From Symbiodinium natans (Eukaryota; Sar; Dinophyceae; Suessiales; Symbiodiniaceae), in assembly GCA_905221605.1 (NCBI GenBank), contig CAJNDS010000067.1, positions 157,501 through 221,500 on the forward strand: 64,000 nucleotides of DNA, written 5' to 3'. The notes under the pieces were generated by a model, which was not told the DNA's origin, searched no databases, and saw nothing but the letters and a program-made list of their open reading frames with translations. A program made the position numbers and the translations under genes. Of this stretch, positions 1 to 11,700 are shown piece by piece. Each line of letters starts with the position of its first letter. Within the stretch, counting starts at the first letter, position 1.

Positions 1-1552
1 CAGATCCGCTTCGGGTGCGCGGGCGCGGGATCTCGATGGCAGAGGAGCCGATGTCCTAGCAGCTTCCGTTGGACACTGGCGACTTCAACTGTGAGGGATT
101 TCCAGAGCTCATGGCTGCAACAGAACATGAAATCCGAAAGACTTGCAAGGATGGACTTGAAGAGCACGTCCCCTGCAATCGCTTCCCTCTTGGGGGGCTC
201 CGTCAAATTCCTCCGTCGCCCCGCTCCCCCATCCTTGCGGTAGTGGCACTTCTCAAAGCGGATGGAACGCACGGCAACCTCAGGCGGATATTACAGTTTC
301 GGGGAGGTCCAGAGCACCCATCTTGAAAAGTGAACACGAAGTCCTTCTGCTGAATACAAAGCCGTACAGCATCCGTACAGCCATACAGGCTTCGGGCTTC
401 GGGATCAGATTCGGGGCTCATCTTGTTGCATGATGCTGGGAAAGGTCCCTGGCGTAAGCACGCTCCCGAGCTTCGGCGATGCCTCCATTGGCCACGGCAG
501 TGACGGCCTGGAGGGGACGGGGTGTGCAAGTGTCAGGTCAGGGTCGAGCGAGCAGGATTTGAAAATCTGAGATACGTGTTGAAATTCTGTGGCCATGCTT
601 GGATTCAGGACTTGCGTGGCGACATGGGCACAAGGTCCCTGACCCACTAAGGCCCTACGAAACGTAAATGCCCAGGAAGTTCTGAAGCAAGTAAGAAAGC
701 CGCACCTAGGCCCGCGTTCCGTGTGTTCCAAGATTCGGGCAAGGACCCGCCCGCCGGAGGTGACCACTGAGGTGGGCTTCGTGACGCCTGCAAGCAAGGC
801 TGTGCAAAGAAGTTGAAGACATGCCATTAATTTTGCTTCTGGAGCCTTCCACTCTGCTTCTTCGCTCAGCCAGTTTCGAGTCGAGCAGCGTCGAGCTGTT
901 CGAGAATGAGAGAATGTGAGAATTCTGACAAAGCATCCCCACCACATTCAGAACTCTACAAGTACTTCCTTTTGTAATCTTTTCGTCAAGACTGTGGGAA
1001 CCCTTGGGCGGCAGTGGCGCCCTAGCAAGCAGCAAAGGGTCCAATCGTGCTCCTGCTGCTGACGAGGAAGAGGAAGAGGAGGGCGTTTATGATGGTGAAA
1101 ATGGGGTGGGGATGGTCATGATGGTGAGGATGGCGGCGGTGGTGGTGCTGGCGATGACGGTGGTGATGGTGAGGCTGCAGAGGTGGCTGTGGTGGCTGTG
1201 GTGCCGGCGACACGTCTGCACGCTCAGCCGGACCCTGGATTCTTCCGACAACCCCCTACTCCCTACAACACTCTACAAAAAGGAATGAACCGACGTCGCC
1301 CGATGCCTCGCGTCATCATGCGGTGGTGCAGCATGCGCTGCAGGGCCTGCAGCGCTTGCGAGGAGTTCTGGACATCTCCAAGATGAATCAACGCCCCCCG
1401 CAAGCAACCCCGCAACCTTTTCAGTTCCCGCTCAGTTCCCGCTCAGTTCGTCTCAGCTCCAGGCACCGGATCCACCATTGGCCGACAGCTGCAGGCTGGT
1501 GTTGTCCACCTGAGTTCACTTTCTCGAACTTCGAACCCGGACACCCCCCATC

Positions 1553-1592
<40 letters not shown>

Positions 1593-3157
1593 CCTCATTA
1601 AGCCTGTTGCTGGCTTCGTCCCGGCGTGGAAGATCGTGACGCCCGGGACGATACAGGCGCGCTCGAGGCCAGAGATCTGGGACGTGCTTTAAGAAAGGGG
1701 GTAGCAAGGAGAGGGTGGCAAAATGTGGCCAAGGCTTAGGTCCGGGGCTTTTGGGACGTCTTTTGGCTGTTTCGCCAAGATTCCCCAAGTCTTGTTCAAG
1801 CTGTTTCATCAGCTCTTGGAATTCCATGTGCCAAGGTTTCCAGGTATACCTAGGTACTGTGATGTGCTGAGGTGACGAAGCGGTCGAACATCTTGCCTTC
1901 AGCCACGTGAAACGGGTGTCCTTTGTGACTGCTCCTTTGAGGAGGTCAGATCCCTTAAGCCTTGCAACCTGAGCCTGAGCCGTGTGCTCGGTAGCCCTTC
2001 TCGAAGCTCTCGGGGTATCCACCTGCATTGAGACTTGAAGATTCTGAAGACTCTCTCATGCAGCACGCTTTGTCTGAGCACCCCAAGGGGCATAAGGGCC
2101 CCCCCCCCCCCCCGAAGAGCGTCTCTGGGTGCGCGGGCCGCTGGCCATGGTCACGGAGACGGCGCAGGTGTTCTGAGGTGCGCTGCGGAGTCGGGAGTTT
2201 TTTGTTTGCTGTTGGGAAACCCTTGGGCGGGGGGTTTCATCTCTGCTTGGGGGTGGTGAGATGTGGCTGCATTTTGGGCATATTCGGGGTTTTTTGGGGT
2301 CGGCAAGTTCACAAGCCATGCTATTGGACCCTGAATCCGAACCTTAGTCATGTCGCCTCGGAAACACCGATGGCGGTATCAGGGTTCACAAGCTCCCCTT
2401 GGGCGCAGGAGTTGAGCACGTGGTAGAGATCCTGGGTGAAGGCACGGGCGGCTTCGTCGCAGGGAAATTTTACTTCAGAGTATCTTGGGCATTTTGGGGC
2501 CTGAGGGGTTTGGCCGAACGGGGGGCATACTGGACCAAACATGCTTACAAACAAGCGCAAGACGCCTTGCGTGATAAATTGGCTGACTGGGCCGCTGGCG
2601 CACTCCAGCAGAGGCAAAACCTTAGAGAGGTCACGGCGTAGGCAGCTCATCTCGGAGTCATATGCCCCACAGTTCAAATGATTAGCTCTCGCAATCTGAA
2701 GGAGCGGCAAGAGCGTCCCTCGAACCGCTCCCCTCAACCCATCCCAAGATTTTCTCAACTTTTCGCGTCTTCCATTTGCTTTGCTGAGGCACTCTGCCCC
2801 GGCCCTATTCGGATTGTGGCTGATTTGCGTTTGTGTGAGTTTTGGGTAGTTTGAAGCATTTTGGAATTTGGTCCAGTTGGCAAGTGGCTCAAGTGGCTTT
2901 CTCTGAACGTGGCCGAGAGAAAATGTCTGAAAATGTCCACGAACTCTTTATCTCAAGCTCCCTTCTGGCCATATTTCACAACCCTGCCAAGACACCAAGC
3001 TTTCAGTCCGGGAAACACCCCCAAAAAAAACAAAAAGGCCCTGGAAGCGACCCTGAAGTTCCAAGTCACGGAAACCCTGCGACCCCAAGCCAACCAAGCT
3101 GGGGCTTCCGGCGGCCTGCGTCTCAGGATCTCCGAAGCGGCAATTGAACTCAATGAC
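1..3157 (-). CDS. purD: purD (GARS), exons 20-29: C-terminal part, runs off the left edge
   Basis: Continuation of the glycinamide ribonucleotide synthetase gene. Exons on the minus strand: 3116-3157 (VIEFNCRFGDPETQ, the Mg/ATP-binding ExNxRFGDPE signature of ATP-grasp enzymes), 2600-2620 (VLPLLEC, only 21 nt), 2390-2431 (DLYHVLNSCAQGEL), 2139-2172 (CAVSVTMAS), 1988-2022 (GYPESFEKGYR), 1618-1676 (ISGLERACIVPGVTIFHAG), 741-766 or slightly longer (VVTSGGRVL), 454-507 (AVTAVANGGIAEARERAY), 234-278 (VAVRSIRFEKCHYRK), and 55 downwards (DIGSSAIE). Each block matches the expected order of the PurD C-terminal domain, ending in the usual YRKDIG. The joint between the 1618-1676 and 741-766 exons is not resolved, and a connecting exon between 2390 and 2172 may be missing. 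The reading frame reaches base 1, so I cannot tell whether the protein stops after PurD or continues into further purine domains as in animal GART. GC and GA donors are frequent, for example CGCAAG then GATGGG at 234. Confidence 0.92.
1553..1593. repeat. (AC)n microsatellite
   Basis: A nearly pure AC dinucleotide run, in a purD intron. Confidence 0.95.
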
Positions 3158-3401
3158 CTGCGCACAAGGAAAGCTGCGCCTTTTGGAGAGGCTTAGCAGT
3201 TTGAAACATCTGAAGCCTTCCAGGATTCTGGGCTATGAGCGATGGCCTTCTTGAGCCCGTGGCCAAGGTTTGCAGCAACTTGCTAAACTACGACAAGGCT
3301 CTTGAATGCTCTTGATTCAAGAGCGCCTGCAACGCCCGGCGCACGGGGCTCTCCGATGCTCTCTGCACCCTGTGCTGCACCCCGTGGGAGGAACGGCTCG
3401 C

Positions 3402-6400
3402 CTTCGGCCCGTTTGCGGTGATCATGAGGCCCGCGAAGAGGCAGCCAATGAAGGGTTTGCCTGACTGGAGGATGAAATTGGAGGAGGGCGAGGGGTCGGA
3501 GAGGGCCTAACCGCGGCCTCCCAAACAAAGAAGGCAAAACAAAACCCCGAGGACCCATGAGGACAAATGAGCCGAAAGGGTGAGATGCCCCCACGGGCAC
3601 ACCTCGTGGCAACTACGTTCTGGCTAAGGGCTCTGCTCTAAGCACCTCTAAGCACCTCCAAGCACCTCAGGAATCTTTGCTGAATTTCCTTTCCGGCCTT
3701 CCGCTCTCAGCCCATCGATGGTCGGCATCAGGATCTCCGTCCTGCCCCCAAAAGCTAGATGCGGGACTTTTGCGCATGCTTCACATCACTTCAAAGCTCC
3801 ACCCATGCCCCAAACAACACTGAAACTCCAGGACTCAATGACTCCAGATCACTCCCCATCCTGATCTGCTCCAGCATCTCAGGTTTAACAACCTTTGCTG
3901 AAGGCTGCGGCGCACGGAGCTGACACTCAGGATTTGGAACTCCGGTTTCTGGATCTCTGCGAAAGCGTCCTTTAGGAAAACGTGGGCTTACACTTTGGAT
4001 TCTCCCAGATTCAAGCTGTACGAGCCCCAACATCTTTTTTGGGAGCGCTGCGGGAGTAGGAGCGAAGGCGCCCATCCCGCCTCATCCAAGGAGCTGTCTT
4101 GGAGGATCATGTTGGGGGGCAGTCTGTTACTGCGTAGCAAAGAACGGCATGAGGGCTTGAGGGCTACCGCGAAGCATCCTGGGATGGCTGCAGCAGCCAC
4201 GAACAGCCATGCTGAAGAGCCATGATGCCAGGCCATGCTGCAACCTGCCTGTGTTGGGTCCGCGGTCGCAGTCGAAGACACGCTTGTGGTCCTGTTGGGC
4301 CGTGGGGCTGTGTTGCCCGGGATTTCTCTTTGCAGGGTATTTGGATTGCCTCATCTGCCCTAAAAAAAATGAAGGGATCATTGTTGCCTTTAAAACCTTT
4401 GCATACTGGAATCGGTCACTTTCTGCCAAATCCTGTGGTACCTCCCACGGAGGCCTCCCCATTAAGTCCTACCCAACGAGCCGGGGGCCTCCTGTAAGCC
4501 TCCCCTTAAAGAGCTTCACCGGTATCCTTCTCCCCTGGAGGAAGCAACACTTGCAGCTGCACAAGGTGCAGGGACAACCTGGGCACAAACCTGCACCTAA
4601 AGGACGCGCGCACGCGCACGCACGCAACTTCGAGTTCCGATGGCCCCCCCCCCCTCCCCCCCCAAAGTCTCGTCAACCCAGTCCTAGACGCAAAGACCCG
4701 AAGCCACGGCCCCGAAAGAAGAAACCAACACCTCAAACTCCTCCCCGCCCACAACCCCTCCCCCCCACCCGCAAACAAAAAGAAATAACGAACCCACGAC
4801 CCAATCTGGACGGCCAACTGGAATCTTGAGTCACTTAAGCCTTATGAGCGTCCTGGGCCGGCGGCAGCACCGCGATGCGCTTGCCATCGCAAAGCGCAAG
4901 GATGGAACACTCAGGCCTCGGAGCGCAAGACGAGGTGCAAACCGAATGTGGTTCCAAGATCCAGGTCTTCCAGGGTTTTTCTGGGTTGTGGAGTCTAACC
5001 TCAAGGCCTAATCCACTAGTTCATGAAATCAGGGGGGGCGAAGATGTGGAGGGGGGTTCATTTGGCATGGCCCGCAGAGGGTCTGGCCCAAACATCCGCT
5101 CTTCCAGGACAACTTCGGCACCTCGCTTCAGGACGCGGCAACTAAGCGAAGCGGCTTAGGGCAGACCTGACAAAGCAGGCTCGAGGATGTCACTTGCGCC
5201 TGAAAGCATCGGAGCTGAGACCGATCGACTCCGATAGATCATTCCTTCGAACCGTGGCCCCTACCTGCGTCGCCAAACTTCTTCGCTTCCAAGCACCTGG
5301 AAGGGGCGCGGGAAGTTTGCACCTGTTTAGGAAGTTGAGGAGGCAGTCGAGGCCCCGTGAGGACTTGACCACAGACTGGGCAGCCCAGCCCGGGCACCAG
5401 GATCACTCCCTCTTCGAAGGCTCCCTCTTCGAAGGCTTTCTTTGCAAAGTGCCACCCAACACCCCAAATCGAGAAGACCCTGAGAAAGCAACCCCCCCCT
5501 TCCCTCCCCCCCTCCCCCTCCTCCCCCCCCCCAAAAAAGAAAAGACACTCGGCGCCGCGCTCGCGCACGGCAGCCTTGGCCTCTTCGGGAGTCTCCGGCA
5601 CAACCTGAGCCAACAGCTCCCCAGCCCCCCCCCCCCCATAGATGGAGGGAGATAGAGACCTGCCTTCTTCAAGGGGCTCTCGGGGCTTTCCGGAAAGTCT
5701 CGGAGTCTCGGGTGTTTAATTGCAGGACAGACACCATTTTCAACTTTCGAGCATTCCTGAGACAAAAGAACTCAATCCAGAGTTGGTCTTCTGAGCATCG
5801 GACCACACCTTTTCCGGCTGCGAGGCCGCTCGCCTTGCCCGAGGATTCTTTTCTGTCTCAGATTCTATTCAGAGCGCCAGTTTTGACCTCTCAGGAAAAC
5901 ATTGTTGGCGATTTGGGGTTCCGGAGCGGACCCGCCGACATGTCAGCGGAAAACCTCAATTCAGTCATGCCTTCACGACCACATCAAAGGGCACGGAGTC
6001 GATGTACTTCAGCGCGGCTTCCAGGCCGCCATTTTCTGGGAGCCAGGCTGCGTTTGGGCATTTTGTGAAGCCCAGACTACTGGCAGAGAAACAAACTGCG
6101 GAGCAGAGTAGAGCCACAGAAGTTTTCAAATGTCGACAAGGGTTTCGAGAAGCCTTTAGCAATCCACCCTCAAGTTGTAGTAAAGAGATCCCAAGGCCCT
6201 TCTGCCCTCAATTGGGGATGCCCCCAGCACGTCGTGGGCCCGCACGGGCGGAGAAGGTCTGATACTCGGCCGTGGGGATGTTGTGGCGCTTCATGAAATC
6301 CTGGGAGTGGTTTTTACGGGGCGGGCGGGGGTTTTTACAGTTTGGATGAGTTTGGGATTGGTTGGGGGAGGGGGGGGGGGGGGGGGGGGTCGGTGGTCAC

Positions 6401-8097
6401 AGGCAGGTGGTATCGTTCGAATGGGAGGAACACGGCATCAGCTGCCATTCGTCATAAGCCAGTGCTGTCGATACACCGATCAACAGAATCCTGCACCCAG
6501 GATGTTTGAGAGTACTATCATACTCCGGCTGGCTATGAAACACCAATGTTCGCCAGAATCATAGCTTGAACTGCGCTAGATACCACAAGCATCACCGCCT
6601 TAAGGCGTTAAATTTTCAAAGAAGCCGCATCCGTCTTCAAACGAGCACGCGGGAGCACCCGGAGGCCCAGAACCAAAGGAAACACCCAAGAGCCTGAACC
6701 AAGCTAAGGCCAGCCCCTTGTAACAGCTTGAGCCCGGAGTCCCAAACTAGGCGCGGACTTCGTTCCCGCAAAATTGGTCACAGAAGTCAGATCCCGAAAG
6801 GTCCCCCGACATGCAGAGCAGGGGAGAGGGGGGCCTTGGCAAAGGCCTTGGATGCCTCAATCTGTGCCGCCGCTTTGCTGGGCCCGAAGACCGGGATATC
6901 CTGTGGCGAGTCTAACGAGACTCGGCGATTCTCAGAATTCAAAATTTAAGTCTCTCTTGTGTTATAACGACGATAGAACATCTCGGTTTCCAGTCTCGAG
7001 AAGTCTCAAGTTTTCATCCCCCGGCCTCGGCACGTAGCTGGTCCGCAAGGCCATCAGCGAGCATCTGCCTCGCAAAAGCATGGCTTTGCCTAACGACACT
7101 GAGTCCTGAAGTTTGAGCCACTTTCTTCGCACAACTTCAAGCCATAAAACCCCGCACCTTCAAAGACCCCTGCTTTTGTGGTAACGAGGCATGTTTCTGA
7201 AGCAGCAGCACGAGTCTGCCGCCTCTTCAGGTGTAATCATTCGAGAGCATTCGAGAACATTCGATAGCCTGCGATTGGCCTTATCAATCCCAAGACAGTC
7301 TCTTCGGCCCAGCGGCTCTGGTCCAACCACGACCAGGCCGACGTCATACTGACCTGCCAGATGACGCATCGCATTAGGCTCGAAGCTACATGTGCTTGTA
7401 ATATGAAAACCTCTACTTTCACTGCAGTCTAGAAGGAAAACCTTTATTCTCTCTTTGATAGAGCCAATACGTTTCCTTGATCTTGATGGTGAAATACATA
7501 GTTTTTAGAGAAAAATCCTGCAAAACAAAATGCTCGCATGGCGGGTTTGTGATGGATTCCTATGTTGTTGATGCAAGCTCTCTTCATGGCATCATCTTCC
7601 TTACAAAATTTGCACGAGCTGGCAGGCCAATGGGGGTCTCCCATTTTGCAGACACAATGTTCTTAAATACAAGTCCTCTTCACGGGATGATCGTCCTTGC
7701 AAAGCAAGTTTGCACGGTGTTTCAAAATTAAGAGAGGAAAAAAACAAGGCGGGTGGGTTGCGGGGCGCAATCCCACACCCCCCCCCCCCCCGCCAAAAGA
7801 ACGATGGCATGATGAGTTTGGAAAGGATTCGTATGTTTTCAGTGCAAGTTCTTTGCGTGGCATGATCTTCGTTACCAAACGCCGCTTGAAAGGACATGAA
7901 GGACGGCGGGGCTGGCGGGTTTGCAAAGGATTCGGATGTCTTTAAAGAAACTTTTATTCATTCATGGCATGTGTTTATCTTGCCCGATATCGCCCCGAAG
8001 CCATGTAAGCTCCTGGACCTGAGCACAACCCCAAAATCCTCCAAACCCTTCCAGGGCAGCGGCGGCAAAAGCTGATGACCTCCTCGAACTTCGGGGC
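3402..8097 (-). CDS. purD: purD (GARS), exons 4-19: ATP-grasp core of phosphoribosylamine-glycine ligase
   Basis: Joins 5-phosphoribosylamine to glycine using ATP (second step of de novo purine synthesis, cytosolic). Exons read on the minus strand: 8061-8097 (FEEVISFC), 7312-7353 (VGLVVVGPEPL), 7021-7063 (LADGLADQL), 6835-6900 (VFGPSKAAAQIEASKAFAK), 6247-6300 (DFMKRHNIPTAEY), 5971-6036 (LKYIDSVPFDVVVK), 5804-5833 (ASGLAAGKGV, ATP-binding loop), 5560-5604 (VVPETPEEAKAAV), 5265-5296 (AKKFGDAG), 5087-5121 (EVVLEERMFG), 4853-4916 (LCDGKRIAVLPPAQ), 4249-4291 (DHKRVFDCDRGPNTG), 4049-4080 (GGMGAFAPTP), 3861-3892 (VVKPEMLEQI), 3698-3741 (EILMPTIDGLRAEG), 3402-3460 (GKPFIGCLFAGLMI). The motifs follow in the exact order of bacterial PurD and of the first domain of animal GART, with no large piece missing, and most joins keep frame with GT, GC or GA donors and AG acceptors. 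Exact ends are hand-placed and some could move a few bases. The wording is closer to eukaryotic GART (VVVKASGLAAGKGV) than to typical bacterial PurD. Confidence 0.93.
7550..7935. repeat. Three degenerate ~53-bp repeat units
   Basis: Units near 7551, 7650 and 7825 share the pattern GATTCxTATGTT...GCAAGTTCTxTxCxTGGCATGATCxTCxTTAC-AAA. Read forward they translate alike (SSLHGIIFLTK, SPLHGMIVLAK, SSLRGMIFVTK), so they may come from a decayed repeated coding element. Related words (GGCATGATGTTCTTAAAA) recur near 22440-22570. A 14-base C run sits between units 2 and 3. Lies in a purD intron. Confidence 0.6.
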
Positions 8098-8771
8098 CTG
8101 GAGAACTTGGACAAGTTGGACCAAGCTTCTCCAGAAGCCAGTGCTGCTTACAACCGGGCACTCGTGGCTCTGTTTTCCCCGGCATGGGCGCATCGGGCTT
8201 GATTGCAATTTGCAACCAACGCAGGGCTTTGCTGCATGGTTGATTTGCTGCAGCCAAGGCGAGGTCAAGGGGCATTGAGAAAGAAGTGATTAGAAGCGAT
8301 CGTGGAATGCTGAGCAACTTGATGCAGTGCAGCCAGCCAATCACCGGCACACTGAGAGGTCCTCTGCAGAAGAGCAAGTGGCTGGTTCTTCCCTATGCTC
8401 CTTTACAGCCTTGGGCTCGGCACAGCAACGAGCGTGAAAGTCTGACCTTTCAACCCTCAACATAACAAGAAGCCTGCTGCTGAAACACTGTGGCACACGG
8501 TTGAACAGGAACACAGTTGAAATCCTGAAGCCTCAATGCCTCAACCCTGAGAGCTCCTATGCTGTGACCTTGCAATCGACTTGGCCGATGCGGTCCCAGA
8601 AAACCACCTTGCAGGCACTTCGGCACTTCTCCAAGCGGTTGCAGCTTGCTGCCAAGGGTCGAGTGGGATCTGCTGGCCGGCTCGGGGGTGTTTACATGTG
8701 TTTCGGTGTCCCTCCAGAAGTAAATCCGCAAAAAAGGCACTGTGCGGCTACATGCCCCCGCGGAGCCTTAC

Positions 8772-11700
8772 CATCTTCGCGCACGGCGGCGAAGCCCTCG
8801 CTGCCGCCCTCGATCACCTGGATGTTGGTTAGGTCCTCCACGACAGCTCGATGCACCGGATGCACTGGCATGTCCGCTTGTGGTGTGGCCCTCGTGGCTA
8901 GGCCACAGAAACTCAGGTTTAGATCATGCAGAACAGCTATGCTGACACGTTTTAGTAACGTTCTGCCTCTGCCTGAAACAACGCTACATGGTGGCTCGAC
9001 TTAAACCGTCCGTAACGCGGTCGCTGCTGGCTCCGTAGTTGCCTTGACAAGGAGCGATTGAAGAGGCATTCAGTACCAGGCTTACGCTTTCATAGGTGTT
9101 TCGGGAACCCACAAGAACATCTGGGCATCTGTGAAGGACTCTCCGCCCGGATTCCCTGCACCCCACTGCCTTCGCTTCGCCCAGGTTCTGGAGCCAAACC
9201 AGCTTCAATGCTTCAATGAGTCCCCTCCCCCCCCTCTCCCTCCCCTCCTGCCCTCCCCCTCCCCCCCAAAAAGAACACAGAAAAAAGAGAAGGAATCACC
9301 CGAGCCATCTTACCCCGAAGCCCAGGTGCGGTCTCCCCAGCTCACCACAGTTCCATCTGACCTCACAGCCGAGAAGGCCGCAAACGAGCCAGCCACGAAC
9401 TGCACGCCCTGCGCGATGCCAGGAGACTTGCGGGAGTTGTTGGAGCTGTTTGAGGTTCGGGCTGGGCGGCTCCCAAGCCCCCTCGTCTCCTTTGAATGAC
9501 AGCTCAAGAGCGGGGGGCGGGAGGTCAGGGCCTGCCACTGGGCTGAAGGCTCACCAGTAGCCATTCGCCGTCGGGTTGCTGCAATAAAGATAATCGAAAG
9601 GAGTCTAGGACAGGACCATCTTTCTGCAACCCCCAGTCCAGCCATTCAGCATCCTTCAAACCTCACCAGAAAACATTGTTTGGCTCTTGGAAAGTTCAGA
9701 GAGCCTTCAGCGCGTCGTTGGTCATGCCCTGCGCCGCAAGATGTGCACCCCAACCGGTCACCTTCGCCGAATTTGACTCCGTTCTTAGCAAACCGTTCTC
9801 TGTTCTGACAATCATCCTTCAAACAACGGGCAAGGCAGCTTTGCTCATTGCCCCCAGCAGGGGAAGGTTCGAAGGAGTCTGAGCTCGAAGTTCTGTGCAG
9901 TCTGGTCACGTGCAGCGCATGCGCAGTGCAGGGAACATGCAGAACTAAGACACTCCCTGGCATACAGTCAGGCCAGCAAGCAGCTAGTGGCCGTATCGTG
10001 CAAGAAGATGTGGCATCTTGCATGAACGTCTTGCGTTGGTGTGGTGTGTTGGGTGTATTTGTGGCATAGCTGTTTGAGGAAGGTTGTGCCTGGGTTCAGC
10101 TCAGGGGACTTATGTTCAAATGCAGTCGAATCAAAAACCAATCGGCGAGCGATTTAGAGTGTTTGAGGGAGTTGCTTTTTGGAAGGGGGTGAGACATTGT
10201 CAATTCTAAGCCTTGGCCTCTATAGCCCATGCGAAGACGAAAGAGTGAAAGAGTGAACTGCCGAACGCTCGGCCAAGGCTTCGCAGCCCCGAGCGGTCAA
10301 AAAGAGATCAAAGAGCGGAGCTATTGGCGACCCTGACCGACAAGGTAGTTCCGCATCCTTTTTCAAGCGCACCATCTTTGACCCTAGGCCCAGAGCCCCT
10401 TGTTTACCTATTTTACCTTCATGCATTCAGAGACCCGGAGCCCCCTTTCAAGCCTGGGAGGCCTCAGTCTTAAACGTAACAAGTCACTGGAGAAAGATTG
10501 GCCGGGATTGGCAATGAGTCAGCATCATTCAGCGCTGTTGGGGCTGCTCTCTGCCTTCCTTTACTTCCTTTACTTCCTTTACTCCACTGATTGTGTCAGA
10601 CTGTGGGATCCCATCCGCCACCCAAGGAGCGTGGAGATGTTTGCTGTCTTCCTGGGCTACCCCGGCTGCATCGCAGATGCCACCGTTTGCCTAGACCCGC
10701 CCCAATATATCCTCTCAGGCTTTGGTCTCTGGTCTCCTTCACATACCCGCGAAGTCCCAATAAAATGAGGGGTCCGGAAAGGGGTCTCGGTGTCTTTGCG
10801 GGCGGAGGGGCTGTGGCATCCGCATGGAGGGCCACGAAGCCCTTGCCGCAGGCGAAGACCCGCTGCACGGAGCCGCTCTGGAGCCGCTCCTCTGAACTTT
10901 CTCGCGCGCTTGAGAGAGAAAGGCGCAGAGGACACATCTTCTTCTACCCAGCGACGGGGCCCGCCGTGAGGGAGGCCAGGCCACGCCAGCGGAAACCCAC
11001 ACACACACACACAACACGACATCTCTCTAGCTCTCTCTCTCTCTCCCCCATCCCTCCCTCCCTTCCTTCCTTCCAGCAAGCCTTTCTTTTATTCTGTTTT
11101 CCTTTCTCTCCCTCTCTTTTCTTTCATTTCATTGACTTGCTGTTCTTGTGTTTTTTTGGTTGTACTTTTTGCTTTCCGTTTATTGCTTTTCTTTTCTGTT
11201 TTTTTTTCATGATTTGATGTTCTTTGAATTTATTTGCTTCTATGTTTGCTATGTTTGCTCTTTTCTTTTCTGGTAGTTTCTGTTTTCTTTTCCTGAGTTG
11301 TCTTTTCTGCTTTCCTTCTTTCCTTCATGCTTTCCTTATTTCCTTCTTTCCTTTCATTCCTTCATTCTTTCAGTCTTTTATTCTTTCGTTCTTTCATTCT
11401 TTCATGGTTTCATTGTTCATCATGGTTCATTGTTTCTTTCTTTCTTTCTTTGATTCACGCGCGCCCCTCGAATTTGGAGGCCCTCTGCGTCTCTGCCCTC
11501 GAAGCCCATGTGTCTCCTGATCCTCCTCGAACAGGACTTTGCCTCCATGGTCCTCATCTCCCCAAGCGAAGACCTGGCCGTCTTCAGGGCTTTCCGTCGA
11601 CAAAAAACGCTAGTACCTTAGCCCCAATGCACATGCAAAGCTGCAAAGCCCTGCATAATCCTATAGCCCACAAGCCCCGACCAGGGTGCTTCAGTCAACC

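Noticed and set aside
69-326. Plus-strand frames over the purD 3' exons
   Set aside because: Antisense shadows of minus-strand exons with clear PurD motifs.
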